A stretch of DNA of 64,000 bases, taken from Raphanus sativus (Eukaryota; Streptophyta; Magnoliopsida; Brassicales; Brassicaceae). Location of the stretch: contig NC_079514.1 in NCBI RefSeq assembly GCF_000801105.2, positions 30,305,075 to 30,369,074 on the forward strand, in the 5' to 3' direction. Numbering within the stretch: the stretch's first letter is position 1; every line of letters begins with the position of its first letter. The notes under the pieces were generated by a model. The model was not told the DNA's origin, did no database searches, and saw nothing but the letters and a program-made list of their open reading frames with translations. Of this stretch, positions 12,901 to 22,779 are shown piece after piece. A program made the translations under genes and the position numbers.

Positions 12901-15598
12901 CATATGAAAATTTAAAATAGTATAATTGTGCAGTTTTATTTTTAAAAATTAAAAGTGACATGAAGTATAATTAATCTCACATTGATTAATGCAAATATTT
13001 AGGAATCAAATGAATAAATAATAATAAGAAAACATATTGATTAATTATTTATAGTTTAATAATCGAGCAAACAAAAGGAATAATTATATACCTAAAGGCG
13101 ATCAAAAGTAACATATGTAAAAAAAAAAAAAAAGTAACATATGTATTGATACACATGTTAAATCATTAATTTTAGTATTTACCATCGCTATTTGATATAA
13201 CCTAAAAAGAAGGATAATATTTCATATTCATAACCATCGATTTTATTTTTGTAACTTCTCCATAACCATCGATTACTATACATTTGACAGAACTTGATCC
13301 TAAAAATTAGGAACTAAAGTGGAAGTTACAAAATCAATTTATTAGTAAAAATAATTATGATTATATAATTTTATCCTAAAAATGATTGGACTCAACCCAT
13401 ATCAATTGGTCATGATTCTAATTTAATAGTATTGATTACTAAATTTCATCAAAAATGTATTAAGTGTTAAAAGATAGTTCCATTGTGAATATAAAAACAA
13501 ACAATATAATGATAGGTTATTACATATATAAAATATGTATACATATAAATTATTAATTTATAATTCTAATGGGACTATATATTTACATAGAATTTTTTAC
13601 AAAAATTATTATCTTATTATTTTATCGATTTGTGTCAAATTTTGAACCGGCCCAAGTTGAGACCGGCGAAATTTATTAATTTATAAAGATTTTTAATATA
13701 TCAAATATTAATTTATAGAGATTCTACTGTATAACAAATAATGAGTTCTTCTTTTTTACTTCTATTTTATTATATAAAACATAAAATTACAACAAAATTA
13801 CAAAATAGTAAAGTTACAACCAATTGTGAGATCTTATCATTCTAAATTTGTCAGAAAAAAAAATTAATAAATAAACCAAATTTAAATCTAATAATTTATT
13901 TTTAATTGGTACAAATACATATAAAATATAAGTAAATATAAATAAACAAAATCTCAATTTATTTAATTTTATTTGAAAACCCGAGCAAATTTGTTATTAA
14001 ATATAAGAAAAATTGAGTTTGTTAAAATCTAAATACAACATACATATATTAAATATATTTATTTTCTAACCGAACCAAACCGACAAATTTTAATTACAAT
14101 CATCACACATGCATCATTTTCTATGATTTAAATGAAATAGATGAGAAAATTCATATTCTTCGATAATGAACAACTTGCTCCTATTTTTAACATTTCCATC
14201 ATCAACTGATGTATGTTTTTTCATGAAACAATTCATTTTAAGGTGAAATCTCTAAAATAGATAATACACCAGATGAGTTCATATTACATATAAATATCTA
14301 AGATTCGGAGGACCCAAATCCGACAAAATCCGACTCGAATTTGACCCGAAAATCAGATTGTCCATGCATATCAGAAACTGATGAAAGTTAACAGTTATAT
14401 TGCATGCGTGCAATATCCAACATTTCCTAAATTCCAAACCGCCTTTCATAAAATGGAGAAACGTGAAATAATATAGTACGTTGAAAAATTTGAAAGTATT
14501 TTTCAACTAAAGTTTTTTTTTTTAATTTGAAAGTGTTTTGTGTGATTTTTAATTTGAAAATCGTTTAGCAAAAAAAAAAGTGTTTTATGTGATACTTTTT
14601 GTTTTCTGTTTATTTTCTTCTTTTTTTGGGCAGAGACTATGCCCTGTCAAATGTGTTTCCAGTATCTAATATTAAAAACTCACCATGATTACTTTTGTTT
14701 TCCAAAATGTACTTTTCCCTGCAACTGAAATTTCTACTATATAGGAATTTTATTTTAAAAATGATAGAGATGCCATGACAAAAACTATGGATGAAGTTTT
14801 CACCATACCCTAATAACTTTAGAATCAATGCAATTCGAGCAGAGTTAGGAAAAAAAATCTTCATACGGGATAAAATTGGTCAAGGATTAATGAAAACAAA
14901 ACAAATTTTATACAGAAAAGTAATATATATACACCAGAAATGTTTAAAAAGTTTCCAAAAAAAATTAAAATAATAAAGAACTACAATAGAAACATAAATA
15001 ATAAAAATCTAAAAAAAATATATACACATTGGGACAACCAAGCATTATCCAAGGAGCTGCAAAGCATAAATAATTAAAAATTTGTAAATTTTTTATGGTG
15101 ACAAACATTATTCCCAAAAGATACAAAAATATTTATTAATAACTAATTTAAAAAAAAAATTTGGTTTTCATCATAGGCTACACGTTTTACTTTGGCAAGA
15201 CAATAAAAATCATCGGTGATTCAAAAGAAAGATAAGAGTCAGATTCAATACATGAATTAGAGTTACAACTCTCATCTACAGCTCAGCTCGGAAGTCAGAA
15301 CATAATAATCGAAGAAACACAACTAACGACGTCTTCCGATGTTATCAAAACTATCTCTCTATCTTAAACTCAGTTTTGGTATACTAGCAAGTTAATAAAA
15401 AAAAGAGTATAATAAAATGCAAAAATATTAGATGTAACATTCAAATAACAAAAAACAAATCATGTAACACCTCAAATACTATATCATACATAATACATAG
15501 TTATGTACATATGAAAATTCTATTCTACAATTGCATAAAAACTAATTGCAACTTTTTTTAAAGAAAATTATCCGCGCGTAGCGCGGAAGACGATCTAG
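9952..15598 (+). mobile_element. Putative non-autonomous Helitron (about 5.6 kb)
   Basis: The left end TCTATACTATACTAAAAGG follows an A (9951) and matches the 5' ends of Arabidopsis/Brassica Helitrons; a CCATGTCAC motif typical of ATREP 5' regions follows near 10040. The right end has a perfect hairpin CCGCGC-GTA-GCGCGG (15572-15586), then 8 nt and CTAG at 15595-15598, followed by T. Insertion between A and T with no target duplication fits Helitrons. No Rep/helicase frame is seen. The interior holds an Emigrant-like element and unassigned AT-rich DNA. The two ends could belong to different copies, so the full span is less certain than each end. Confidence 0.6.
12347..13729. mobile_element. 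Emigrant/pogo-like element (1.38 kb)
   Basis: Terminal inverted repeats pair CAGTAGAACCTCTATAAATT on the left with AATTTATAGAGATTCTACTG on the right (one mismatch), and a TA dinucleotide flanks both sides (12345-12346, 13730-13731). The repeat is close to the Emigrant MITE family of Arabidopsis, linked to pogo-type Tc1/mariner elements. Subterminal copies of TTTATTAATTTATA occur at both ends. No transposase frame is visible, so it is non-autonomous, though longer than usual MITEs. It lies inside the putative Helitron. Confidence 0.7.
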
Positions 15599-16366
15599 TT
15601 GAATTAATAGATAGATATTAGCAACTGGTATTAAAAATATATATTGATAATATTATCATTATTTTATCTTATATTTAGTTTGTGATTTTAATGACTAACT
15701 AGATTTTGATCCGCGCTTTGAAAACGCGGATCTTGTTTTCTGTTAAGTTAAACATATCAAAACATGTATATTTCGGTTGTATTTTATAAGAAACATATCA
15801 AAATATATGTGAAGGTACCTAAACTTAACATATAAATTATTTTGGTTTAAATATTTAGATAGAAAATCAATAATTATTTTAAGTATTTTGCTGTTTTAAT
15901 ATACTCTAACTATTTTAAATATTTACTTATGACTATTTATATATATTTGCAAATATTTAAACCAACTTAAAATATAATATATATTAAATCTAAAAAAATA
16001 ATATATATGTATATAAATCTATTTCGGATACATTCGAATATCCAAAATATCTCGGTCCCGATCGGATTAGGTTTCAATTCTTTAAATATTAAAATTTTGA
16101 ATAATTCGGATATTTAATCAATTTTGATTCTGATATAGTATTACTTTTTTGGATCGAGATTAATTCGATTTTTCGAATCTGGGGTTTTATCCATTCTAAA
16201 TAGTAACGTGAAAAATAAATAGTAATATATTTTTTAAAAATATACGTCTGCGTGTGGATGTACGGATCAAAATCTATATAAAATGACTGTGGATGTAAAT
16301 CTTAAAAAAAAAAACAAGAAGGAAAAGAAAAACAAAAAGGTATAAAAAAATTGATAGCGAGAAAAC
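15599..16366. other. Intergenic with a minus-strand Helitron 3' end
   Basis: At 15699-15725 the minus strand reads GATCCGCG-loop-CGCGGATC followed by AAAATCTAG and T, the hairpin plus CTAG layout of a Helitron 3' end; the element would extend to higher coordinates. A weaker GGATCAAAATCTA end lies near 16264-16278. No 5' end is found. No gene seen. Confidence 0.45.
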
Positions 16367-16393
16367 AAACCCGCCGTTGGAAACAAACCCGCC
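16367..16393 (+). promoter_or_regulatory. Paired AAACCCGCC motifs before the PCO gene
   Basis: Two copies of AAACCCGCC (16367-16375 and 16385-16393) stand 18 bp apart in a longer repeat (AAACAAACCCGCC), about 250 bp before the ATG. They resemble, but do not exactly match, the hypoxia-responsive promoter element bound by group VII ERF factors in the promoters of PCO1/PCO2. Role is inference. Confidence 0.35.
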
Positions 16394-16633
16394 CATAGAA
16401 AAAGAACATCTTTTGACTGATGAAAAAAGGGAATAAGCCCATGGTTTCGCTCCACTCCTCCTTGGAATCTATCTATCATCTTCCTCAAATCCACTTTTAT
16501 CGATTCCCCTTTCCCCTTTTAAAACACATTTCCTTTTTTTCTCACCGTCTCCTCGTTTATACCAAACACTGTTCTTTACCTAATCATCTCCTCTCCCTGT
16601 CCGAATCATAACCATAAAACACACACAGATTGA

Positions 16634-17818
16634 ATGGGAGCTGGTACGACTGTGGGAGATCGAGTACGGAAAGATCTCTCTGAGATTTCAAACAAACCGA
16701 ATATTCCAACGACAAAAACCATCGTTTCCGCCTCTCGGAAGAAGATCCACCGGCGGAGCAAGAAAGCTTTGATCTCTCCGGTGCAGAAGCTGTTCGAAAC
16801 TTGCAAGAAAGTGTTCGCTAATGGCAAATCCGGAGCCGTCCCGTCTCAAGTACACATTAACATGCTTCGAGCCGTTCTTGGTAAGCTCCGTAATTACCCT
16901 TTTGGAAACATGAGTGAGTTGTGTCTGAATCTAAGATGTTTTTGTCTGTTTTGCATTTAGACGAAATCAAGCCTGAAGATGTTGATGTGAGCCCTAAGAT
17001 GCCGTATTTTCGATCTAAATCTATCGGACGGCCTCCAGTGACTTATCTCCACATCTACAAATGTCATAGCTTCTCGGTACTAATCCTTGTTTAAAGAAGA
17101 ATCTTGAATTCTTTCTTGTTCTTTTATTATATATTAAAGTTTTTTTATTTTGTCTATGTGTCACACACAAGATGGGCATTTTCTGTTTACCACCGTCTGG
17201 TGTAATCCCACTTCACAATCATCCGGAGATGACTGTGTTTAGTAAGCTCTTGTTTGGTACAATGCACATCAAATCATATGACTGGGTCGCTGATTCTCCC
17301 CGTAAGTTGTGTAGTTATTAAATCAAAACGAAAACATGTCTACTTGTTACTAGGATTGTTGTTTGATTGTTTTTGTGGGATCATCAATGTAGAGCCGAGT
17401 TCGGATACTCGTTTGGCGAAAGTGAAAGTAGATTCAGACTTCACGGCACCTTGTGACACTTCTATACTCTACCCTGCCGATGGAGGGAATATGCATTGCT
17501 TCACCGCGATAACGGCTTGTGCGGTTCTTGATGTTCTTGGTCCTCCATACTCCGATCCTGCAGGACGTCACTGTACTTACTACTTCGATCACCCCTTCTC
17601 AAGCTTCTCAGGTACGCTACTGATCTGTTCTAGTTTTGATTTGTTTTGTTTTGCGAAATCAGAAAAGATCTGATTGTAGAATTGAATCTACAGTTGATGG
17701 AGTTGAGGTTGGGGAAGAGGAGAAGGAAGAGTATGAGTGGTTGAAGGAGAGGGAAGAGGAGCCTGAGGATTTGACGGTTACGGCGATGATGTATAGTGGA
17801 CCAATCATCAAAGAATGA
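16634..17818 (+). CDS. PCO2: Plant cysteine oxidase (PCO1/PCO2 type), 5 exons
   Basis: Exons 16634-16880, 16961-17076, 17172-17301, 17393-17611 and 17694-17818 join in phase to 278 residues, close to Arabidopsis PCO2. PCOs are iron thiol dioxygenases that use O2 to oxidise an N-terminal Cys to sulfinic acid, sending group VII ERF factors to the N-degron pathway; they are the plant oxygen sensors and act in nucleus and cytosol. The cupin core shows the iron-binding triad His136, His138 ([11 protein letters not shown]) and His199 (GGNMHCF). The first 70 residues are basic and poorly conserved, as in PCO1/PCO2; the C-terminus ends in an acidic stretch and GPIIKE. From memory the gene order points to PCO2 (At5g39890) rather than PCO1. 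PCO1/2 are hypoxia-induced; paired GCC-like motifs lie upstream. Confidence 0.85.
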
Positions 17819-18094
17819 ATGTGTAGGAAGAAAAAAAAAGTCTCTTTTTTGTTGTTTTTTAACTTTTCTTTGTGTGGTTATCGGGTTTCTGTTGTTGGGT
17901 TTTGTCTGTATATAAAAAGAAGTCTTTGAAAGTACACACAGCACAAGGACAAATCTTGAATCTGGATAAATTAAGAATAGTTGCGCAAGTACACATTTGT
18001 CGGAATGTTGTACTGTTTTAAAGATCTTCATGATCGTTTGTTTAGAAGTTGTTGAGGTGTCTAATAATTTTAGGCCTAAGTAAAGTAAACAAAT

Positions 18095-18149
18095 GGGGAT
18101 GTAAGCATGCGGGAGACGGGAGGTATGGGGATCTATACCTGCTTCTCCA
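18095..18149 (+). pseudogene. Deleted tRNA-Ala copy
   Basis: The 55-nt stretch starts GGGGATGTA and continues AGCATGCG, then a T-arm-like part and CTTCTCCA, as in the intact tRNA-Ala 87 bp downstream. The D-arm and the 5' half of the anticodon arm (24 nt) are missing, and the T-arm carries changes. It cannot fold into a tRNA. Confidence 0.75.
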
Positions 18150-18235
18150 TTTAATGTTCAAACCTGGATGGTCAGTATGCTTCACAAAAGAATATCTGAA
18201 TTTTAACTGTTTCAAAGATGTTTTGATCATCACAT

Positions 18236-18308
18236 GGGGATGTAGCTCAGATGGTAGAGCGCTCGCTTAGCATGCGAGAGGTACGGGGATCGATACCCCG
18301 CATCTCCA
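18236..18308 (+). tRNA. tRNA-Ala (AGC)
   Basis: 73 nt fold as a cloverleaf: acceptor GGGGATG/CATCTCC with one G-U pair, D-arm GCTC...GAGC, anticodon arm CTCGC-TTAGCAT-GCGAG with anticodon AGC, T-arm CGGGG-ATCGATA-CCCCG and discriminator A. The internal pol III boxes are intact. A run of T follows within 20 bp. Confidence 0.95.
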
Positions 18309-18709
18309 TTTAAAAGTTTTTCCAACTTTTAGTATCACAAAAACGACCATTATTCTACTTTCGCCCTATTCCACCACTCCTCTTAATCACAAAGTTTTGT
18401 GTTCCAACAAGTATAAATAATTTATTTTTGAAATATGTTAAAGGTTGAAGATGACTGACAGTTTACAATTGGGTCGTATTTGTTCTTCTTCTAGTGGCTT
18501 AAAAATGTATTGTGGAGCTGAAAACGGCTACAACAGTTCGTGGTTTGGGATGTTCACGAGTTAAGTAAATGTTTTTGTTTTTTAAACTGAGTTTATGTAA
18601 ATCTGATGTTAATAGAAAATGTTAACAAGTGATTTACCTCTTGACTTAATTACCTTTTGTTAAAAGATAATCGTTCACTGGATCCAACCATCCTTTGAAG
18701 TACAATATA
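18309..18709. other. Intergenic, nothing recognised
   Basis: No gene-like frame; AT-rich DNA between the tRNA and the first tandem unit. Confidence 0.5.
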
Positions 18710-18720
18710 TCCTTACTAAT

Positions 18721-18960
18721 TGGAGAAGTTACTTATGAACAAAGAAGAAGAATCATGCTACTGAGCTGGAAGTTTAGATGGCACTAAGTGGATGAGCAGT
18801 TGAAACTTGAAAGTCTTTGGAGTATTTGTTAACACAACACAACCGAATAAAACGATGTGTTTAAGCACCGAATACTCGAGCAAAACAGCCTTTTTTTTCT
18901 AACGTGAGCACAACTGTGATTCACAAAAAGATTCCGGTCACGTGCGGCACTGATTAGTTG
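18721..18960 (+). promoter_or_regulatory. Shared upstream module with G-box, copy 1
   Basis: Begins GGAGAAGTTACTT and contains GAGCTGGAAG, a GTTTAAGCACCGAAT segment and GGTCACGTGCGGCA with the G-box CACGTG at 18939-18944, 422 bp before the ATG of HSF-like gene 1. The same ordered blocks occur upstream of HSF-like genes 2 and 3 and of the MADS gene. Confidence 0.6.
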
Positions 18961-19360
18961 CAAATTCTCCTGTCCATATCCTGACCGTCTAATATGCATA
19001 AAAGGAAAAAAGGAAAAAAAAAAGGAAAATCGCAAACAGAAAAATGAAATTAATCACAACATGGCCGTTGAATATCACTCGATCACATCCTGACCGTCCA
19101 CTTTCTTAATAGGAAAAAAGGAAATCCGAAAGAGAATAAAAAGGAAATTGATCATATTATGACCGTTGAAATACTCTCTATATAATCATCACAAACTTTA
19201 GGCTAATCTCATTCGACAACAACTCAAAATTTCCCTTTTTGTCTCTCTCTCTTGATTTCTCTCCTCGGAGGTTTAGGGTTTATTTCTAGTTCCGTCTTCG
19301 TGCTTCTTCGTCTTCGTGCTTCACCCAGAAATCAAAATCTAGGTTTTACTACCACCATAA

Positions 19361-19783
19361 ATGATTCGCAAACTCTCAACGTCTTCATTCTACCTCCAAC
19401 TTTATCAGATTGTGGAGGATCGTTCTTCGGATCAGGTCATCTCGTGGAGCAAAACAAACAACAACAGTTTCATCGTTTGGGACTTGAAGAGGCTTCGCAG
19501 CGACATCCTTCTCAAATTCTCCTCTGTATTGGGCAGAAACTTGCCAGAGTTTCTCGCAAAGCTTCGCTCTCACGGCTTCAAACCTGTCTTCAAGGGCCCT
19601 GGAGAATTGGAGTTTGAACATGATGACTTTGCGAGAGACCCTCTGATGAAGAAGATGATGGCCAAAGCCTTGTCGGATAGGATTGAGAGGTTCGATGCTC
19701 AGATCAAAACCTTGAAGTGTAGACTCAAAGCCAAGAAAGCTTCCATCAAAGTTGTGAATCTCTTCCAAAACCTGCGTATCTGA
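19361..19783 (+). CDS. Truncated HSF-like winged-helix protein, copy 1
   Basis: A single-exon 140-residue protein. Residues 10-95 match the heat-shock-factor DNA-binding domain: FYLQLYQIVEDRSSDQVISW, NSFIVWD, then LPEFLAKLRSHGFKPV at the recognition helix and GELEFEHDDFAR. The recognition helix normally reads SFVRQLNxYGFRKV; here the invariant Arg and the QLN are replaced, so normal heat-shock-element binding is doubtful. The tail (100-140) is basic with a short coiled-coil-like IERFDAQIKTLKCRLKAKK. The long HR-A/B trimer region, nuclear signals and activation motifs of real HSFs are absent, as is the intron that plant HSFs carry in this domain. TATA box CTATATAA lies near 19179. The ATG is an exact start relative to copies 2 and 3 despite a divergent N-terminus. 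Confidence 0.75.
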   Translation: MIRKLSTSSFYLQLYQIVEDRSSDQVISWSKTNNNSFIVWDLKRLRSDILLKFSSVLGRNLPEFLAKLRSHGFKPVFKGPGELEFEHDDFARDPLMKKMMAKALSDRIERFDAQIKTLKCRLKAKKASIKVVNLFQNLRI

Positions 19784-20157
19784 TTTGATCAACCAAGAAA
19801 AAATTCAAGAAAAGGCTAGACTTCGTCAAAAGTAGAGAATCTTTTGAAAAGTATAAAGGATCTACGGACCAAAGTTTCATATCTCTTCTTGTAGTGATAT
19901 TTGTGAAATTTTTTTTAAAGAAACGGTATTGTTTTTGTAATCTCTTGTTCTATGTATAAGAATAGTATTACTCCTAATGTTTAGTAGTGTATTTTGTCAT
20001 CAATTTGTAAATTCGGTTTACCTACTTCTTTATATTGCCTTTTGTCTTCTAAGAGACTTTGAGTATTTCTTGAAAAGTCTAATGTGGTATATGAACAGAA
20101 ACCAACTCTCTTCATCCTTTTCTTCCCTTCTTTCTACTTCTCCACAAGCTTCTTTTC

Positions 20158-20366
20158 CCAGGTATCCATTCTATAACCTGAGGAAGAGCATGCACGAGCC
20201 CCTTAAGCCGGTTTTAACAGACACTAGAAGCACATGACTTTAACTGAGCTTTCACACGGTCAGGATTAGCTGTTGGTTGATCGGTCTTGTTAATCAGGAT
20301 AGAATAGCGAGTTAGCTTCGAATGCTAAGTAAGAGTTAGTCACCGTTTGTGCTTGGACACCCTGAG
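20158..20366 (-). pseudogene. Relic of the GUF1/LepA GTPase gene, copy in unit 1
   Basis: On the minus strand, broken frames read QGVQAQT, NSYLAFEAN, a degraded VINKIDQPTADP-like part, KTGL and, after a frame break, ALPQVIEWIP. These fit elongation factor 4 (LepA/GUF1) between its G3 and G4 regions and beyond. No frame is intact. From memory At5g39900, the mitochondrial GUF1 homologue, lies between PCO2 and the polygalacturonase in Arabidopsis, so this is the decayed syntenic gene, copied with the tandem unit. Confidence 0.65.
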
Positions 20367-20552
20367 TTAACATAACCACCCTGAGTACTAACCAGAGGAT
20401 CAAGGGTACTCAAAGTAACACAAAAGCCCAACTTTTTATTATTTCTTAAGCAGATCAAAAGAAGAAGAAAAAACATGAATACTAAAAACATGGTTCTATT
20501 CCTAACTAGTTCACAAAAAGCATAAAATAAACTAAAGAGAATTTTAGAGAAA

Positions 20553-20822
20553 TCAATGTCTTTCGGAATCTAAACAAGCTAGTTTAGGCTTTATTGCACC
20601 ATTAGACTCTCCTCTAACATTGATGCATCCAGCAGGAGGATGTGAGGATCGTTTGTGATATTTCTTTCCTTTCCTTTCTTCTTGGTCAAGAATGTTTATA
20701 TCGTTCATGTATATCTCTCTGCATGGAACTGATTTGCTGCATACGAGTTTCACAAACGGTTTCCTGACAGCTGTTCCATGTATGTGCTTGTACATTATAT
20801 TCTTGATCTCCACAGCTTCGGT
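20553..20822 (-). pseudogene. Orphan last exon of a polygalacturonase gene
   Basis: Exactly the 270-bp last exon of the polygalacturonase at 37.1 kb, with acceptor AG at 20823-20824, open frame [20 protein letters not shown] and the same stop. Only a short piece of intron 8 is left beyond it before MADS debris begins. It lacks all catalytic motifs, so it cannot encode an active enzyme. It came with the tandem duplication. Confidence 0.85.
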
Positions 20823-21079
20823 CTTTGAATATGAATTAATTACCATACAGTTCCATTTTTTTGCATAGAATCTCATCAAACAACAATGAATCATTAACAT
20901 ATTGTGTAGTCTCATCACAAACCAAAGCAAAGTGATAAAATAATTCAAGTATGGAAACTAATGGAAGCATCAAAAAGATAAGAAGAGTCAAGAGTAGAGA
21001 CTAGAGAGAAGCTGCTGCAGACATCAAATGCACTTCCTCAGTAAGATCAAGAAACAGATTGGCCACGTCTATTGTCAAA

Positions 21080-21990
21080 ACAGAGCATTTGATTTCAGGC
21101 CTTTCCCTCCCTCAACATCAACGAGTTTCAACGTAACACACAAGATTACTCACTGTTACCACCACTAGAGTTACAAGAACCTATGAGTAACTACCGCTTG
21201 AATCAGTTGATGCAGCACGAGCTTTATGACTTTGATCAGAACATGTGTATGGGTAATACTACTAACAGCTGCAAGAACGGCGTCGTTTCCTTGCGGCAAA
21301 AGCAAAGTTGGAGGATCGTCAACATCTTGGGACCCAATCTTCAAACCCTAGCCAGTTCACCGAGTACCCACAAGAGTCTATGTTTAAAAATCAGGAGCTT
21401 TGTGCTTATGATCAGACCAACAACTTCCAACATCTTTGCTTTTCAAACACACCAGATCACTCATCCGCGCTAGAATCTGGATTACACTATCTTATGGGGA
21501 GATGTACGTTATAACACATGTACTTGTTTTGTTTTATGTATCTCACAGATATGTACTTGTTTTGTTTTATGTATCTCACAGATATGTACTTGTTTTGTTT
21601 TATAACACATGTACTTATGGTGGTTATGATCAGAACATGTGTATGGGTAACATCAACATCAACGAGTTTACACGTAACACCCAAGATTACTCACTGTTAC
21701 CACCACTAGAGCTACGAGAATCTATGGGTAACTACGGCTTGAATCAGTTGATGCAGAATATGGCTTTGATCAGAATATGTGTATGAGTGATACTACCAAC
21801 AGCTGCAACGTTCTAGATCCGTATCTCTCAAACTTAGTCTCAGATGACTTCTGTTTTGGTTTACAGGACCCTTATGGTGGTAACCCTAGCTTCTCTCAAG
21901 ATTTTCCAGATATGTTATCAAGCTGTGTTTATGAGAACAGACTACTTCAGGCGTCTACTCTACCATCTCTCTAGCTCCCCATTCCTAACG
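21080..21990 (+). pseudogene. Shuffled fragments of a MADS-box C-terminal region
   Basis: Pieces match the C-terminal half of the MADS gene at 26.7 kb but in altered order: NYxLNQLMQHELYDFDQNMCMGNTT first, then a piece like the ERRRFLPAKKQS to GLHY segment with frameshifts, a 33-bp repeat, and again NYGLNQLM and LSDDFCFGLQDPY ... ENRLLQASTLPSL. No MADS domain is present and several stops interrupt it. Confidence 0.75.
21518..21603 (+). repeat. 33-bp tandem repeat, about 2.6 units
   Basis: Units start ATGTACTTGTTTTG at 21518, 21551 and 21584, spaced exactly 33 bp. The first two are complete and look identical. They sit inside the MADS debris between ATAACACATGTACTT half-repeats. No spacers, so not a CRISPR array. 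Confidence 0.9.
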
Positions 21991-22155
21991 ATAACTCTTG
22001 AGATTTCTCTGATGAAGTAGCTGATCGTAGAGAGTGAAGTTGTTTATACATCTGCATTTTTTTATATATATTTTGAATACGCTTATATGTAAATGTAACT
22101 GCAAAACAAAAGTTCGCAAGTCAGATCCCTTTTGTTCGGTTTAGTAAAAACCACC

Positions 22156-22350
22156 ATGCGACCATACGTTCTAGATCTTTGTCTCTCAGATGACTTCTGC
22201 TTTGATTTTCAGGACCCTTATAGTGGTTTCATGGTCGGTAACCCTAGCTTCTCTCAAGATTTTAATATCGATATGTCTTCAAGCTATGTTGATGAGAACA
22301 GACTGCTTCAGGCATCTACTCTACCATCTCTCTACCTCCAACCTTCCTAA
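22156..22350 (+). CDS. Mini-ORF: MADS start codon fused to MADS C-terminus
   Basis: The start context CCACCATGCGACCA of the MADS gene (26703) is joined directly to the region that encodes VLD.CLSDDFCFDFQ through to the normal stop, giving 64 residues in the correct frame. Nearly all of the MADS protein, including the DNA-binding domain, is deleted, yet no stop has arisen. The C-terminal 50 residues are almost the same as in the full gene. No homologous promoter is left immediately upstream; the flank is MADS 3' DNA. It is either a chance in-frame deletion or a microprotein; expression is unknown. Confidence 0.4.
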   Translation: MRPYVLDLCLSDDFCFDFQDPYSGFMVGNPSFSQDFNIDMSSSYVDENRLLQASTLPSLYLQPS

Positions 22351-22779
22351 CGACAACTCTGAGATTCCTAGCAACATATACCTGATATGATCATAGAGCG
22401 TGAAGCTGTTTATGCATCTCCATGTTTTTATTTTTAATAGGCATATATATGTAACTGCAAAACAGAGGTTTTGTTCGGTTTAGTACACAATTCATAAATC
22501 TTTAATAAAATCTCACTGAATTTCAATGGGAACATTTTATTAAGAAACGTCGTTGTGATATGTATTTATCTCGCTGATTGATTGTCAAAGCAGATCCTTC
22601 TTTTGTCACAACAGATTTAATTTCAAAACATTTGCTTCTGTTTTGTGTTACTTCTCTCTCACCCTATCAAAACAAAACACCGAACTTAGAAACTAAGAGT
22701 ACTTATGTTTCGTAGTCGTTGAGTTTTCAAAAGAGGAATGGACGTTACAGTGGTGTAAAGAAAGACCAGTACTTGCAAG

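Larger units (their letters stand above)
18710..22779. repeat. Tandem unit 1 of the HSF-like/MADS cluster
   Basis: Unit 1 holds an upstream module with G-box, HSF-like gene 1, LepA relic, orphan polygalacturonase exon and MADS debris. Its right end (22500-22779) matches 27890-28200 at the end of unit 2. Unit 3 repeats the order HSF-like, LepA relic, polygalacturonase. The right edge is where a hAT element inserted. Confidence 0.7.

Noticed and set aside
18049..18270. 73-codon frame over the tRNA region
   Set aside because: Overlaps the tRNA-Ala gene and its pseudo-copy; no coding signal.
21518..21603. Repeat array considered as CRISPR
   Set aside because: Direct tandem units without spacers in a eukaryotic nuclear sequence.
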